Source of the DNA: Gangjinia marincola
GTDB lineage: Bacteria; Bacteroidota; Bacteroidia; Flavobacteriales; Flavobacteriaceae
Direction of reading: 5' to 3'
NCBI RefSeq assembly: GCF_039523415.1
Contig: NZ_BAAAFG010000016.1
Location: 248,001 to 312,000, forward strand
Length of the DNA stretch: 64,000 nt
Shown: piece after piece, positions 17,940-26,903 of the stretch
Layout of the letters: each line of letters begins with the position of its first letter
Position numbering within the stretch: position 1 is the first letter of the stretch
Program-made: the position numbers and the translations under genes
The notes under the pieces: generated by a model
The model's database searches: none
The model's input: only the letters and a program-made list of their open reading frames with translations
What the model was told of the DNA's origin: nothing

Positions 17940-18326
17940 ATGGTTCAGCAAGTCACTAGAGGAATTAAAATTTCGGTCGAAACCACCTTTGAAGGTACAT
18001 TTTATAAAAACTATAAAATGCACTTCGCCTTTGGGTATTGTATTACCATTGAGAATCAAAGTAAAGACTCTGTACAGCTAACTTCTCGCCATTGGAAGAT
18101 TAAAGATGCGCTTAACAACGAAGAAATCGTTGAGGGTGAAGGCGTGATTGGTCAAAAACCAGTAATTAAACCAGGTGAATCCCATACCTATAATAGTGGT
18201 TGTTTACTTACTTCTCCCTTTGGAGCAATGCGAGGCTATTACAACATGGTAAATTTTACCTCCACTAGAAAATTTAGAGTTCATATCCCCTCGTTCAAGC
18301 TAAGCAGTCCTTTCGCTCTTAACTAA
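17940..18326 (+). CDS. apaG: ApaG domain protein
   Basis: The protein has 128 residues, the normal ApaG length, and the family pattern: GIKISVETTF, the aromatic FGYCITIENQSKDSVQLTSRHW segment, GEGVIGQKPVIKPGESHTYNSGC and the C-terminal G-x-M-RGYYNMV. ApaG is a fibronectin-III-like beta-sandwich; it has been linked to Co2+/Mg2+ sensitivity in enterobacteria, but its role in Bacteroidota is not settled. It follows the DUF3667 gene closely. Confidence 0.9.
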   Translation: MVQQVTRGIKISVETTFEGTFYKNYKMHFAFGYCITIENQSKDSVQLTSRHWKIKDALNNEEIVEGEGVIGQKPVIKPGESHTYNSGCLLTSPFGAMRGYYNMVNFTSTRKFRVHIPSFKLSSPFALN

Positions 18327-18416
18327 AAGCTTTACGCGTACTACTCCATTTTATTCCGCTATATTTTTTACCTTTAAGCGTTTAAAAATTTCATTCAAAA
18401 TTATTATCATATCACT

Positions 18417-20045
18417 ATGGGAAAAGGATTTTTTCAAGTAAAACCTGCCGTAAACGAACCTATAAAAACCTATGCTCCCGGGACACCAGAGCGTGAAGAA
18501 GTACTAACATCGTATCAATCTCAGTACAAAACGAGTGTGGACGTACCTCTTTTTATTGGGAGCGAAGAAGTAAGAACAGGAGATACAGCTACCATGCATC
18601 CACCACACGAACATGGTCATAGTTTAGGAACCTATCACAAAGCTTCAAAAAAACATATCGAAACTGCAATTTCCAGCGCACTAGAGGCTAGAGAAGCCTG
18701 GGTAAATTTGACTTGGGAACAGCGTGCAGCAATTTTTAGTAAAGCTGCTGAACTCATCGCCGGACCGTATCGTGCAAAAATCAATGCTGCTACCATGTTA
18801 GCTCAATCTAAAACTATTTATCAAGCAGAGATTGATGCAGCCTGTGAGCTTATTGATTTCTTACGATTTAATGTACAATATATGACTGAGATTTATGAGG
18901 AGCAACCTGCTTCAACCAACGATGCCTGGAATCGCGTTGAATATCGGCCCTTAGAAGGTTTTGTATACGCCATCACACCTTTTAATTTTACGGCTATCGC
19001 CGGAAACCTCCCTGCAAGTGCAGCGCTTATGGGAAATGTGGTGATCTGGAAGCCAAGTGATCATCAGGTATTTTCGGCCAATGTTATCATGGAAGTGTTC
19101 AAAGAAGCAGGCGTACCAGATGGAGTCATAAATATGGTCATGGGCGATCCTGTAATGATTACTAATACCGTATTAGATAGCCCTGATTTTGCAGGAATAC
19201 ACTTCACCGGAAGCACAGATGTATTTAAGCACCTTTGGAAACAAATTGGAGAAAACATAACTACCTATAAAACGTATCCTAGAATTGTAGGAGAAACAGG
19301 AGGAAAAGACTTTATCGTAGCCCATCCTACAGCAAATCCTAAAGCTGTGGCAACCGCCATTAGCCGCGGAGCTTTTGAATTTCAAGGTCAAAAATGCAGT
19401 GCTGCATCCAGAGTGTATTTGCCTAAATCAACGGCAGATGAAATTCTGGAACTCGTTAAAAAAGATATAGAATCCTTTAACATGGGATCACCAGAAGATA
19501 TGAGCAACTTTATCACGGCTGTAATCCATGAAAACTCATTTGACAAGTTAGCAAAGTACATCGATCAGGCAAAGAAAGATAAGGATGCCGAAATTGTAGC
19601 AGGTGGGACCTATGATAAATCCAAAGGCTACTTTATAGATCCTACAATTATCAAAACTTCCAATCCAAAATACACGACTATGGAGACTGAACTATTTGGT
19701 CCTGTGGTCACAGTATATGTATATGAAGATAAAGATTGGTCTGATATGCTAAAACTGGTGGATGAAACCAGCATCTATGCGTTAACTGGAGCGGTACTTT
19801 CTGGAGATCGTTATGCGATAGATGAAGCGACCAAAGCCTTACAAAACTGCGCAGGTAATTTTTACATTAACGACAAACCTACCGGGGCGGTGGTTGGACA
19901 GCAGCCCTTTGGCGGAGCCAGAGCCAGTGGCACCAATGATAAAGCAGGCTCTAAACTAAATTTATTACGTTGGGTCTCTCCCAGATTGATCAAAGAAACT
20001 TTTGTAAGTCCTACCGATTACAGATATCCTTTTTTAGGAGAGTAA
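18417..20045 (+). CDS. pruA: L-glutamate gamma-semialdehyde dehydrogenase (delta-1-pyrroline-5-carboxylate dehydrogenase)
   Basis: The enzyme oxidises glutamate semialdehyde to glutamate in proline catabolism. The 542-residue ALDH has the N-terminal region typical of stand-alone P5C dehydrogenases (YKTSVDVPLFIG), the catalytic Glu293 in GETGGKDF, the catalytic Cys327 in FQGQKCSAASR and the NAD-binding TPFNFTAIAGN region. The C-terminus has GQQPFGGARASGTNDKAG, the P5CDH hallmark. There is no proline dehydrogenase domain and no putA-like gene beside it. A strong terminator follows. Confidence 0.95.
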   Translation: MGKGFFQVKPAVNEPIKTYAPGTPEREEVLTSYQSQYKTSVDVPLFIGSEEVRTGDTATMHPPHEHGHSLGTYHKASKKHIETAISSALEAREAWVNLTWEQRAAIFSKAAELIAGPYRAKINAATMLAQSKTIYQAEIDAACELIDFLRFNVQYMTEIYEEQPASTNDAWNRVEYRPLEGFVYAITPFNFTAIAGNLPASAALMGNVVIWKPSDHQVFSANVIMEVFKEAGVPDGVINMVMGDPVMITNTVLDSPDFAGIHFTGSTDVFKHLWKQIGENITTYKTYPRIVGETGGKDFIVAHPTANPKAVATAISRGAFEFQGQKCSAASRVYLPKSTADEILELVKKDIESFNMGSPEDMSNFITAVIHENSFDKLAKYIDQAKKDKDAEIVAGGTYDKSKGYFIDPTIIKTSNPKYTTMETELFGPVVTVYVYEDKDWSDMLKLVDETSIYALTGAVLSGDRYAIDEATKALQNCAGNFYINDKPTGAVVGQQPFGGARASGTNDKAGSKLNLLRWVSPRLIKETFVSPTDYRYPFLGE

Positions 20046-20063
20046 TACCGTGTAAGCAATTCT

Positions 20064-20097
20064 TAAAAGCCCGATTTTAATAAATCGGGCTTTTTTG
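20064..20097 (+). terminator. Rho-independent terminator after pruA
   Basis: AAAGCCCGATTT pairs with AAATCGGGCTTT and is followed by a run of T. It lies about 20 nt after the pruA stop. Confidence 0.88.
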
Positions 20098-20312
20098 GTC
20101 TTATACCATGAAAATTGGATATAAATCTGATTAGAGCGATGATTTAGACATAAAACCATTAATCATTACTAATCGAAAAAAGCCGAATAATTGGGATTAT
20201 CAAATATTAATATGTTAATATTTTGTTAATACACATTCATTCGTAATCGTTAAAATGCTAAATTCGTTACGTTTTGAAATAATCAAATCTACTTTAACCT
20301 AAATTCTTTATT

Positions 20313-22472
20313 ATGAAGAAAAATCTACTTACTATTCAAATTGGTTTATTTCTACTTGTTACAAGTTTTATGTATGCACAGGTAGATACTGAAGCTCCTA
20401 TTCTTAATTGCCCGGGAGATTTAGTTGAAACCGCAGATCCTGGGTCTTGCTCTGCGACGGTCAATTTTACGATCTCAGCCACTGACAACTGCTCTGCATT
20501 TTTAGGAGACATCTCTGGCTTTACTTCTTTAGGAAGTTTTGGCGGGAAAACTTACTATATTTCTGATTCCACTTTTCTTGGGCCAGAGGTATATGATGAA
20601 GTTGCTGTAAGCGGTTATCGATTAGTTTCTATTGACTCTCAAGCAGAAAATGACTTTATTAGAAATCAAGCTAATGCAGCTGGGTTTACGGGTGTTCTTT
20701 GGATTGGCTTAAATGATCGTGATATCGAAGGAACTTTTGTTTGGCAAAATGAAACTGATGTAGTTTATACGAACTGGGATGCAGGTGAACCCAACAACTC
20801 TGGGAATGAAGACGAAGTAGAGATGCTTGCTAATGGACGTTGGAACGATGAAAATTTTGGTAATCATCCTTACGTGATTGAGTTTTCTGGAACTTTAGTT
20901 CAAACCGCAGGTATTGCATCAGGTGGAGTTTATCCCATTGGAACAACAACTAACACATTTGTTGCTACAGACTTTAGCGGGAATACTTCAACGTGTTCTT
21001 TTGATGTTACCGTGACAGAAAATGAAGATCCTAACGCAGCAGCACAAAACGTAACCATAGTACTAGATGACAGTGGAAATGCTTCTACTACTGCTGCAGA
21101 CGTGGACAACGGATCTTCAGATAATTGTGGTATCGCAGACATATCGCTAAATCAAACTGATTTTGATTGTAATGATTTAGGAGCAAACAGCGTCACACTC
21201 ACGGTAATCGACACCAGTGGAAACACCGCATCTACCACCGCTACGGTTACGGTAGTAGACACTACTGCACCAAATGTCGTTACAGAAGATATTACCGTTT
21301 CCTTAGGATCTAATGGAACGGCAAGCATTGGTGCTTCTGCAATCAATGATGGCTCATCAGATAATTGCGGAATCACAAGTATTAGTTTAAGTCAAAACAC
21401 GTTTGACTGTGATGATCTTGGCGCGAATACGGTGACCCTAACAATTGGCGATGCCAGCGGTAACTCTGCTTCTGCAACCGCAATAGTAACCGTAGTGGAT
21501 GATTCTGATCCGGTAGCTATAACACAAAATATAACGGTCTCACTAGACGATGATGGAATTGCTAATATTAATCCTGGACAAGTGAATAATGGATCTAATG
21601 ATAATTGTGGTATTAACGGGATTAATGTAAGTCAAATAGAATTTGATTGCGATGATCTGGGAGATAATACGGTAACGTTAACTGTAACCGATACCAGTGG
21701 AAATACCGCCTCTCAAACAGCTGTAGTAACTGTTGTTGACGATACTGCCCCAACAGTAATCACTCAAGACCTTACCGTTTCATTAGACGCCAATGGATCA
21801 GCTTCTATAACAGGCTCTCAAGTTGATAATGGATCAAATGACAATTGTGGGTCAATATTTAGAAATTTAGATCAAAACTCATTTGATTGTGAGGACATTG
21901 GTCAAAATACTGTAACGCTTACCGTACAGGATGGCAATGGTAATTCAGCTACCGGTACTGCTATTATTACCGTTGTTGATGACCTGGCTCCAGAATTTGA
22001 CAATGCTGGTTTACCACTAGACCAAACCGTATCTTACACCACAGACACAGGGTATGAAGTAGAAGATTTTACCCTTGGAGTGACCGCAAATGATAATTGT
22101 GATGCTACCGTTACACAGTCTATTGCTCAGGGTACAGAACTCACCATGGGAGTCTACACTGTAACACTTACTGCAACAGATGCATCTGGAAATGAAACCA
22201 CGTATAGCTTTGAGTTAACGGTTGAGGAGAACCTAAGTACAATTGATGTTGATCTAGCGAACGTTTCAATTTTTCCTAATCCTGCTAAGGATCAAATTCT
22301 AATCGATGGTGTAAACGTTCCATTTACAGCAACTGTTTTTGATATTAGCGGAAAATTAATCTTAACAACTTCATCTAATGCTATCAACACATCATTGTGG
22401 CAAAGTGGAGTGTATTTAGTGAAAATTAATTCATCTACCGGAAGCGTTTTAAAACGTTTGATCAAAGAATAG
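20313..22472 (+). CDS. Secreted adhesin-like protein: C-type lectin nested in an HYR-like domain, four Ig-like repeats, T9SS tail
   Basis: This 719-residue protein has a signal peptide (to about residue 22, MYAQ). An HYR-like domain opens at 24-62 (DTEAPILNCPGDL, ATDNCS), is interrupted by a C-type lectin domain (about 66-193, with EPN at 159-161 and WND at 177-179, the Ca/sugar-binding motifs), and resumes at about 198-240 (YPIGTTTNTFVATDFSGNTSTCSF). Four tandem Ig/cadherin-like repeats of exactly 80 residues follow (241-320, 321-400, 401-480, 481-560), each with a DNxxSDNCG and FDCDDLG pattern and two Cys. A further HYR-like domain (561-635) leads to a T9SS type A sorting domain (from about 645, VSIFPNPAKDQILI to the end). 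It should be exported and surface-attached or released by the type IX system; EPN suggests mannose-type binding. Confidence 0.88.
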   Translation: MKKNLLTIQIGLFLLVTSFMYAQVDTEAPILNCPGDLVETADPGSCSATVNFTISATDNCSAFLGDISGFTSLGSFGGKTYYISDSTFLGPEVYDEVAVSGYRLVSIDSQAENDFIRNQANAAGFTGVLWIGLNDRDIEGTFVWQNETDVVYTNWDAGEPNNSGNEDEVEMLANGRWNDENFGNHPYVIEFSGTLVQTAGIASGGVYPIGTTTNTFVATDFSGNTSTCSFDVTVTENEDPNAAAQNVTIVLDDSGNASTTAADVDNGSSDNCGIADISLNQTDFDCNDLGANSVTLTVIDTSGNTASTTATVTVVDTTAPNVVTEDITVSLGSNGTASIGASAINDGSSDNCGITSISLSQNTFDCDDLGANTVTLTIGDASGNSASATAIVTVVDDSDPVAITQNITVSLDDDGIANINPGQVNNGSNDNCGINGINVSQIEFDCDDLGDNTVTLTVTDTSGNTASQTAVVTVVDDTAPTVITQDLTVSLDANGSASITGSQVDNGSNDNCGSIFRNLDQNSFDCEDIGQNTVTLTVQDGNGNSATGTAIITVVDDLAPEFDNAGLPLDQTVSYTTDTGYEVEDFTLGVTANDNCDATVTQSIAQGTELTMGVYTVTLTATDASGNETTYSFELTVEENLSTIDVDLANVSIFPNPAKDQILIDGVNVPFTATVFDISGKLILTTSSNAINTSLWQSGVYLVKINSSTGSVLKRLIKE
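21033..21992 (+). repeat. Four in-frame tandem 240-bp repeats
   Basis: The four units of the adhesin-like gene have an identical length of 240 bp (80 codons) but diverged sequence. They encode Ig/cadherin-like domains with conserved SDNCG, FDCDDLG, NTVTLTV and VTVVD segments. The exact period suggests unit-wise duplication with no indels since. Confidence 0.9.
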
Positions 22473-22496
22473 TAGATCCAATGTGAGTATACACAT

Positions 22497-22537
22497 AAGA
22501 CCCTAAAAGTTTTAGAAACCTTTAGGGTCTTTTTTTA
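22497..22537 (+). terminator. Terminator after the adhesin-like gene
   Basis: AGACCCTAAA pairs perfectly with TTTAGGGTCT and is followed by seven T. The loop contains a nested AGTTTTAGAAACC. A related hairpin lies at 26541. Confidence 0.88.
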
Positions 22538-22582
22538 TTCCATCCTAATTTATTTGTAAAATTTTTAGGCTATACTTAAGGA

Positions 22583-23212
22583 CTATAATCTCACCTTCAT
22601 TGGGAGATGAACTACCTTCTTTGTCTCAAAGAAATCTTCTGTAAAATAATCAGATAGAGGGTAAATTTTGGCTGCTGCATATTGTTGAAGTTCTTCCGTA
22701 AGATCACCTCCTTTTAGGTAGAGAATTCCATTACGTAGTTCGTGATTACTCTTTTTTAGTATCTTTCCTTTTACCCAGCGCACAAAAGTGGGCATTTGGG
22801 CTACTGCCCTACTCACAATAAAATCGTATTGTTCCTTTAGCTCTTCTACCCTGCAATTACTGGTTTTCACGTTTTGTAGACCAAGTCCTTCCACAACCTC
22901 ATCAACCACCTTAATTTTTTTACCTATGCTGTCGACGAGGTGAAAATTAGCTTCAGGAAAGAGTATTGCTAAAGGTATCCCGGGAAAACCTCCGCCGGTT
23001 CCAACATCTAAAATTTTAGCTTTAGGTAAAAATGGCTGGATTTTTGCTATCCCTAATGAATGTAGGACATGTCTTAAGTATATTTCATCAATATCTTTTC
23101 GGGAAACCACATTGATTTTAAGGTTCCAATCTTGGTACAACTCTTCTAATTGTTTGAATTGCTGTAGCTGATTTTCAGAAAGATCTGGGAAATAAGTTGA
23201 AATAATCTTCAA
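22583..23212 (-). CDS. rsmG: 16S rRNA (guanine(527)-N7)-methyltransferase
   Basis: RsmG methylates G527 of 16S rRNA. The SAM-binding motif is ILDVGTGGGFPGIPLAI and the family segment ELYQDWNLKINVVSRKD precedes it. The frame is open to 23299, but a TACTTTTG -7 box sits at 23230-23237, so I place the start at the TTG at 23212. This gives 209 residues, the usual size, beginning KIISTYFPDLSENQ. The longer ATG start would put the promoter box inside the gene. It is divergent from the desaturase gene. Confidence 0.92.
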   Translation of the reverse strand: MKIISTYFPDLSENQLQQFKQLEELYQDWNLKINVVSRKDIDEIYLRHVLHSLGIAKIQPFLPKAKILDVGTGGGFPGIPLAILFPEANFHLVDSIGKKIKVVDEVVEGLGLQNVKTSNCRVEELKEQYDFIVSRAVAQMPTFVRWVKGKILKKSNHELRNGILYLKGGDLTEELQQYAAAKIYPLSDYFTEDFFETKKVVHLPMKVRL

Positions 23213-23229
23213 TAGACACCGTTTTACTG

Positions 23230-23237
23230 CAAAAGTA
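23230..23237 (-). promoter_or_regulatory. Bacteroidota -7 box for rsmG (TACTTTTG)
   Basis: Matches TAnnTTTG on the minus strand, 17 nt before the TTG start at 23212. It helps to decide the rsmG start. Confidence 0.5.
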
Positions 23238-23303
23238 AACATCCTCTCGTTGTGATTCATTTTCCGGAAGAATAAATTTAAGAGATGTTCAAAAAACAAT
23301 GCT

Positions 23304-23311
23304 TACTTTTG
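23304..23311 (+). promoter_or_regulatory. Bacteroidota -7 box for the desaturase (TACTTTTG)
   Basis: Matches TAnnTTTG, 53 nt upstream of the desaturase ATG, in the divergent spacer with rsmG. Confidence 0.5.
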
Positions 23312-23364
23312 TTGAAACTCAGAAGATACATCTGCCTAATATGGCACTACGATAATACCACCAC

Positions 23365-24462
23365 ATGAATACTCCAACAGTAAAATTTTCACGAAGAGAT
23401 ACTCAAAATTTCTTCCGCACGCTAAATAAACGCGTCAATACTTATTTTAAAGAGAATAACATAAAACGTACGGCCAATTGGAAACTACACCTTAAAACGG
23501 TAATTATGTTTTGCGTTTTCCTGGCACCTTATTTTCTAATCTTAACGCTTGATGTATCTGATTGGTGGAAGCTCCTATTCACCATCATCATGGGTGTAGG
23601 GATGGCAGGAATTGGGATGAATGTAATGCACGACGGCAATCACGGTTCGTACTCGAACAAGAAATGGGTCAACAAAATTATTGGTGGCTCCATGTATTTA
23701 CTAGGTGGTAGTGTATATAATTGGCAAGTTCAGCATAATGTATTACACCACACCTATACCAATATTCATGGACATGATGAAGATTTAGATGCCGGTAGAG
23801 TGATACGTTTTTCAAAACATGCCCCTTGGTATAGCTTTCAAAAGTATCAACATTATTATTCTGTATTTTTATATGGTTTGCTCACCTTTAATTGGATTTT
23901 AGTAGCAGATTTTAAACAAACTAAGCGTTATTTAGCGCGAAAGCTTTCTTATGGTGAAATGCCGAGTAAGGTAAAGCAGTGGAGCACGGTGGCAATTACA
24001 AAAGTGGTATATCTTTCATTATGGATTGCGATTCCCATGATTGTTGGGATTATCTGGTGGAAGGTGCTACTAGGATTTTTTATCATGCACTATGTGGCAG
24101 GTCTAATCCTTAGTATTGTATTTCAATTAGCGCATGTGGTAGAAGGGGTTGATATGCCCATCCCTGACGAGTCAGGTAATATGAAAAATACTTGGGCGAT
24201 ACACCAATTATTTACCACGACTAATTTCTCAACTAAAAATCCCATCATGAACTGGTTTACCGGCGGGTTAAACCATCAGGTAGAGCACCATATTTTTCCA
24301 AATATTTCGCACGTTCATTACAATAAGATTAGTAAAATTGTAAAATCAACAGCAAAAGAATTTGATTTGCCGTATTTGGAATATAAAACAACTCGCGCCG
24401 CACTAAAAGCCCACTTTAGCTACCTGAAGCAAATGGGTCAAAAACCGGTATTAAACGCTTAA
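23365..24462 (+). CDS. Membrane fatty acid (acyl-CoA / front-end type) desaturase
   Basis: This 365-residue membrane di-iron desaturase has all three histidine boxes: HDGNH (89-93), HNVLHH (124-129) and HQVEHH (304-309). The Gln in the third box (QxxHH) marks the front-end (delta-5/delta-6, linoleoyl-CoA-like) type. No cytochrome b5 domain is fused, so an external electron donor is needed. About four membrane helices flank the boxes. The likely role is introducing double bonds into membrane acyl chains. The regiospecificity cannot be read from sequence. It lies 14 nt before the aminotransferase gene. Confidence 0.9.
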   Translation: MNTPTVKFSRRDTQNFFRTLNKRVNTYFKENNIKRTANWKLHLKTVIMFCVFLAPYFLILTLDVSDWWKLLFTIIMGVGMAGIGMNVMHDGNHGSYSNKKWVNKIIGGSMYLLGGSVYNWQVQHNVLHHTYTNIHGHDEDLDAGRVIRFSKHAPWYSFQKYQHYYSVFLYGLLTFNWILVADFKQTKRYLARKLSYGEMPSKVKQWSTVAITKVVYLSLWIAIPMIVGIIWWKVLLGFFIMHYVAGLILSIVFQLAHVVEGVDMPIPDESGNMKNTWAIHQLFTTTNFSTKNPIMNWFTGGLNHQVEHHIFPNISHVHYNKISKIVKSTAKEFDLPYLEYKTTRAALKAHFSYLKQMGQKPVLNA

Positions 24463-24476
24463 TACATCTACCGTTC

Positions 24477-25661
24477 ATGCAAACTTTATCAGACCGTATC
24501 AATCGCCTTGAGACTTCGGCTACCTTGGCCATGGCCGCAAAAGCCAGAGAATTACGAGGAGAAGGAAAAGACATCATAGGCCTTAGTCTGGGTGAACCTG
24601 ATTTTAATACACCAGATTTCATCAAAGAAGCTGCAAAGCAAGCGATTGACGACAATTACAATAGCTATACGCCTGTTGATGGTTATACCGAATTGAAGGA
24701 CGCCGTAATCACTAAGTTTAAACGTGATAATGACCTAAGCTATGATCACTCACAGATTGTGGTTTCTACCGGGGCAAAACAATCCCTGGCTAACGTTGCC
24801 CTTGTTTGTTTGGATCCCGGTGATGAAGTGATCCTGCCTTGCCCCTATTGGGTAAGTTACCGCGATATCGTGAAAATTGCAGAAGGTGTTCCGGTTGAAG
24901 TAGAAACTTCTATTGATACTGATTTCAAAATGACTCCGGCGCAACTTGAAGCTGTGATAACACCAAAAACTAAAATGTTGTGGTACAGTTCACCGTGTAA
25001 TCCAAGTGGCTCAGTGTACAGCAAAGAAGAATTAAGAGCACTGGCAGATGTGTTAAAAAAACACCCCAATATTATTATCGTAAGTGATGAAATTTACGAA
25101 CACATTAATTTTGTAGGCGGTCATGCCTCTATGGCACAATTTGAAGATATGTACGATCGCACGGTGACCGTAAATGGCGTATCTAAGGCCTTTGCGATGA
25201 CGGGCTGGCGTGTGGGATATATTGGCGCACCAACTGCCATTGCAAGAGCCTGCACCAAGATGCAAGGACAGATTACCAGCGGCACTAATTGTATCGCGCA
25301 ACGGGCAGTAATCACTGCGCTAGAAGCCCCGGTGAGCAGTATTCAATACATGGTGGAAAAGTTTAAAGAAAGACGCACACTCATCTTAGATCTTCTTAAA
25401 AAAATTGATGGCTTTGAATGCAATGAACCCGAAGGTGCTTTTTATGTCTTCCCCAATGTTTCGGCATTTTTTGGTAAACGCTTAGGCGGAAAAGAAATTA
25501 AAAATGCAACCGACTTCTCTATGTATTTATTAGAAGAAGCCTTAGTGGCAACCGTAACCGGCGATGCTTTTGGAAATCCTGATTGTATCAGGATAAGCTA
25601 CGCTGCCAGTGAAGACCAAATTAAAGAAGCCTTAAGCCGAATTAAAGCCGCAGTTTCCTGA
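24477..25661 (+). CDS. Class I aminotransferase, aspartate aminotransferase-like
   Basis: This 394-residue PLP enzyme of fold type I has the Schiff-base Lys237 in NGVSKAFAMTGWRVGY, the SSPCNPSGSVYSKEEL segment and the SDEIYEHI segment that binds the PLP ring. It belongs to the Igamma aspartate/prephenate aminotransferase group common in Bacteroidota. The most likely reaction is aspartate plus 2-oxoglutarate giving oxaloacetate plus glutamate; other amino acids are possible. It sits between the desaturase and an M23 peptidase with very short spacers. Confidence 0.9.
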   Translation: MQTLSDRINRLETSATLAMAAKARELRGEGKDIIGLSLGEPDFNTPDFIKEAAKQAIDDNYNSYTPVDGYTELKDAVITKFKRDNDLSYDHSQIVVSTGAKQSLANVALVCLDPGDEVILPCPYWVSYRDIVKIAEGVPVEVETSIDTDFKMTPAQLEAVITPKTKMLWYSSPCNPSGSVYSKEELRALADVLKKHPNIIIVSDEIYEHINFVGGHASMAQFEDMYDRTVTVNGVSKAFAMTGWRVGYIGAPTAIARACTKMQGQITSGTNCIAQRAVITALEAPVSSIQYMVEKFKERRTLILDLLKKIDGFECNEPEGAFYVFPNVSAFFGKRLGGKEIKNATDFSMYLLEEALVATVTGDAFGNPDCIRISYAASEDQIKEALSRIKAAVS

Positions 25662-25666
25662 TCTGA

Positions 25667-26470
25667 ATGCGAATAGTCCATTTCTTATCTCTTTTGTTAA
25701 GTGTACTTTCTGTTTTCGCTCAAAAAGCAAAAATACATACCGTTTCTACCGAAGCAGGTATAGAGGTTCTGGTCGATAATCCTGAAGTAATTCCTGTATC
25801 AGTAACCTTTAGTTATGAATTTACCAACATGAAATCTTCTAAAGGAAGCGCATTTACAGCTCTCGTTCCTGCAGAATCTAAGAATATCAATGTGGCAACC
25901 CTTATGCCAACGCGAAAGGGAAAATACAGTTATAAATCCTCGTATAATTATTTTTACGGTGACCTCAATAATAAAGAGATTGATCCTGATTTTGCCTACC
26001 TTTTACCTTATGAAACAGGTGCGTCTTTTAAGCTTTCCCAGGGATATTTAAGCAGTGGCACACATAGCGCTAAATATGCACTCGATTTTACCATGCCGAT
26101 CAATACGACTGTAGTAGCCGCACGTGGCGGAACAGTTTTTAAGGTAATTGATGAGTTTGATAAAACGTGCTATAGACCGGGCTGTGAAGATTTTAATAAT
26201 GTAATTCGTATATATCATGAAGATGGAACTATTGGTGAGTATGCCCACATAAATACCAATAGCGCTTTAGTCAAACCAGGTGATCAGGTTAAAGCAAATC
26301 AACCCATCGCTAAAAGCGGAAACATTGGTTACAGCAGTGGGCCTCATCTACATTTTGAAGTAGCCGTACCTACCATAAACGGTACTAAAACCATTCCTAC
26401 CAAGTTCGAAATTTCTACAAACAAACAAACCGAGTTGCTTACGGAAGGGAAGTATTACAGGAAAAAGTAA
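25667..26470 (+). CDS. M23-family metallopeptidase (LytM-like)
   Basis: This 267-residue exported protein (signal ending about SVFAQ) has a LytM domain with intact zinc ligands: His133 and Asp140 (HSAKYALD) and His229 in HLHFEV, plus His194 (YAHI) and His227 near the catalytic site. It would cleave peptidoglycan cross-bridges in the periplasm, or act on another periplasmic peptide substrate. The ~120-residue N-terminal part is a beta-rich domain without a clear name. The start is 5 nt after the aminotransferase stop. Confidence 0.88.
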   Translation: MRIVHFLSLLLSVLSVFAQKAKIHTVSTEAGIEVLVDNPEVIPVSVTFSYEFTNMKSSKGSAFTALVPAESKNINVATLMPTRKGKYSYKSSYNYFYGDLNNKEIDPDFAYLLPYETGASFKLSQGYLSSGTHSAKYALDFTMPINTTVVAARGGTVFKVIDEFDKTCYRPGCEDFNNVIRIYHEDGTIGEYAHINTNSALVKPGDQVKANQPIAKSGNIGYSSGPHLHFEVAVPTINGTKTIPTKFEISTNKQTELLTEGKYYRKK

Positions 26471-26540
26471 TCTAAAGCGGACAGCATGCGAGGAATTTTC
26501 AAGTTTAATCTAATACTTTATAGGATTTTTTAACATACTT

Positions 26541-26577
26541 AGACCCCAAAGGTTTCAGCAACCCTTTGGGATCTTTA
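26541..26577 (+). terminator. Terminator-like hairpin after the M23 peptidase gene
   Basis: GACCCCAAAGG pairs with CCTTTGGGATC (one mismatch) around a TTTCAGCAA loop; the T tract is weak. Its core resembles the hairpin at 22497. Confidence 0.5.
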
Positions 26578-26625
26578 CATTCGCACGGAATACAATTCTA
26601 CGCTAGATAAAATCTATTTATCTCA

Positions 26626-26835
26626 TTATCTCAACACTAAAAAAATCCCTAAAACAAAAAGCATTATTGCAACTGCCCATGTATTAACATATGCTTTCCA
26701 AGACATGACGTCATGATCGTTCATCCTCTTAGACTTACTGTAGATTATTACAAAGAATAATAGCAGTGACATTATTAAAGCTATGCTTCCGAAAACGAAT
26801 GAGTACTGGAGCATGTATTCTGTAAGTGCTTTCAA
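26626..26835 (-). CDS. Small two-helix membrane protein, unknown
   Basis: This 69-residue ORF has two hydrophobic helices (about 12-33 and 50-68) around a basic loop (KSKRMNDHD). It follows trkH on the same strand, 68 nt downstream. I do not recognise the family. The hydrophobic pattern and length argue for a real small membrane protein, and the position suggests, but does not show, a link to the potassium system. Confidence 0.55.
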   Translation of the reverse strand: MKALTEYMLQYSFVFGSIALIMSLLLFFVIIYSKSKRMNDHDVMSWKAYVNTWAVAIMLFVLGIFLVLR

Positions 26836-26903
26836 TAATTTTTTATTCTATCAATGTATATTGCTTAGTATTCTTTGTAGTTTCAATTTCATCTTCATCT
26901 TCA

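Noticed and set aside
20930..21376. Two ORFs antisense to the adhesin-like repeat gene
   Set aside because: They arise from the tandem repeats read backwards; the plus frame has signal, domains and sorting tail.
21033..21992. Possible CRISPR or VNTR array
   Set aside because: The repeats are 240-bp coding units with diverged DNA and intact frame, not short repeats with spacers.
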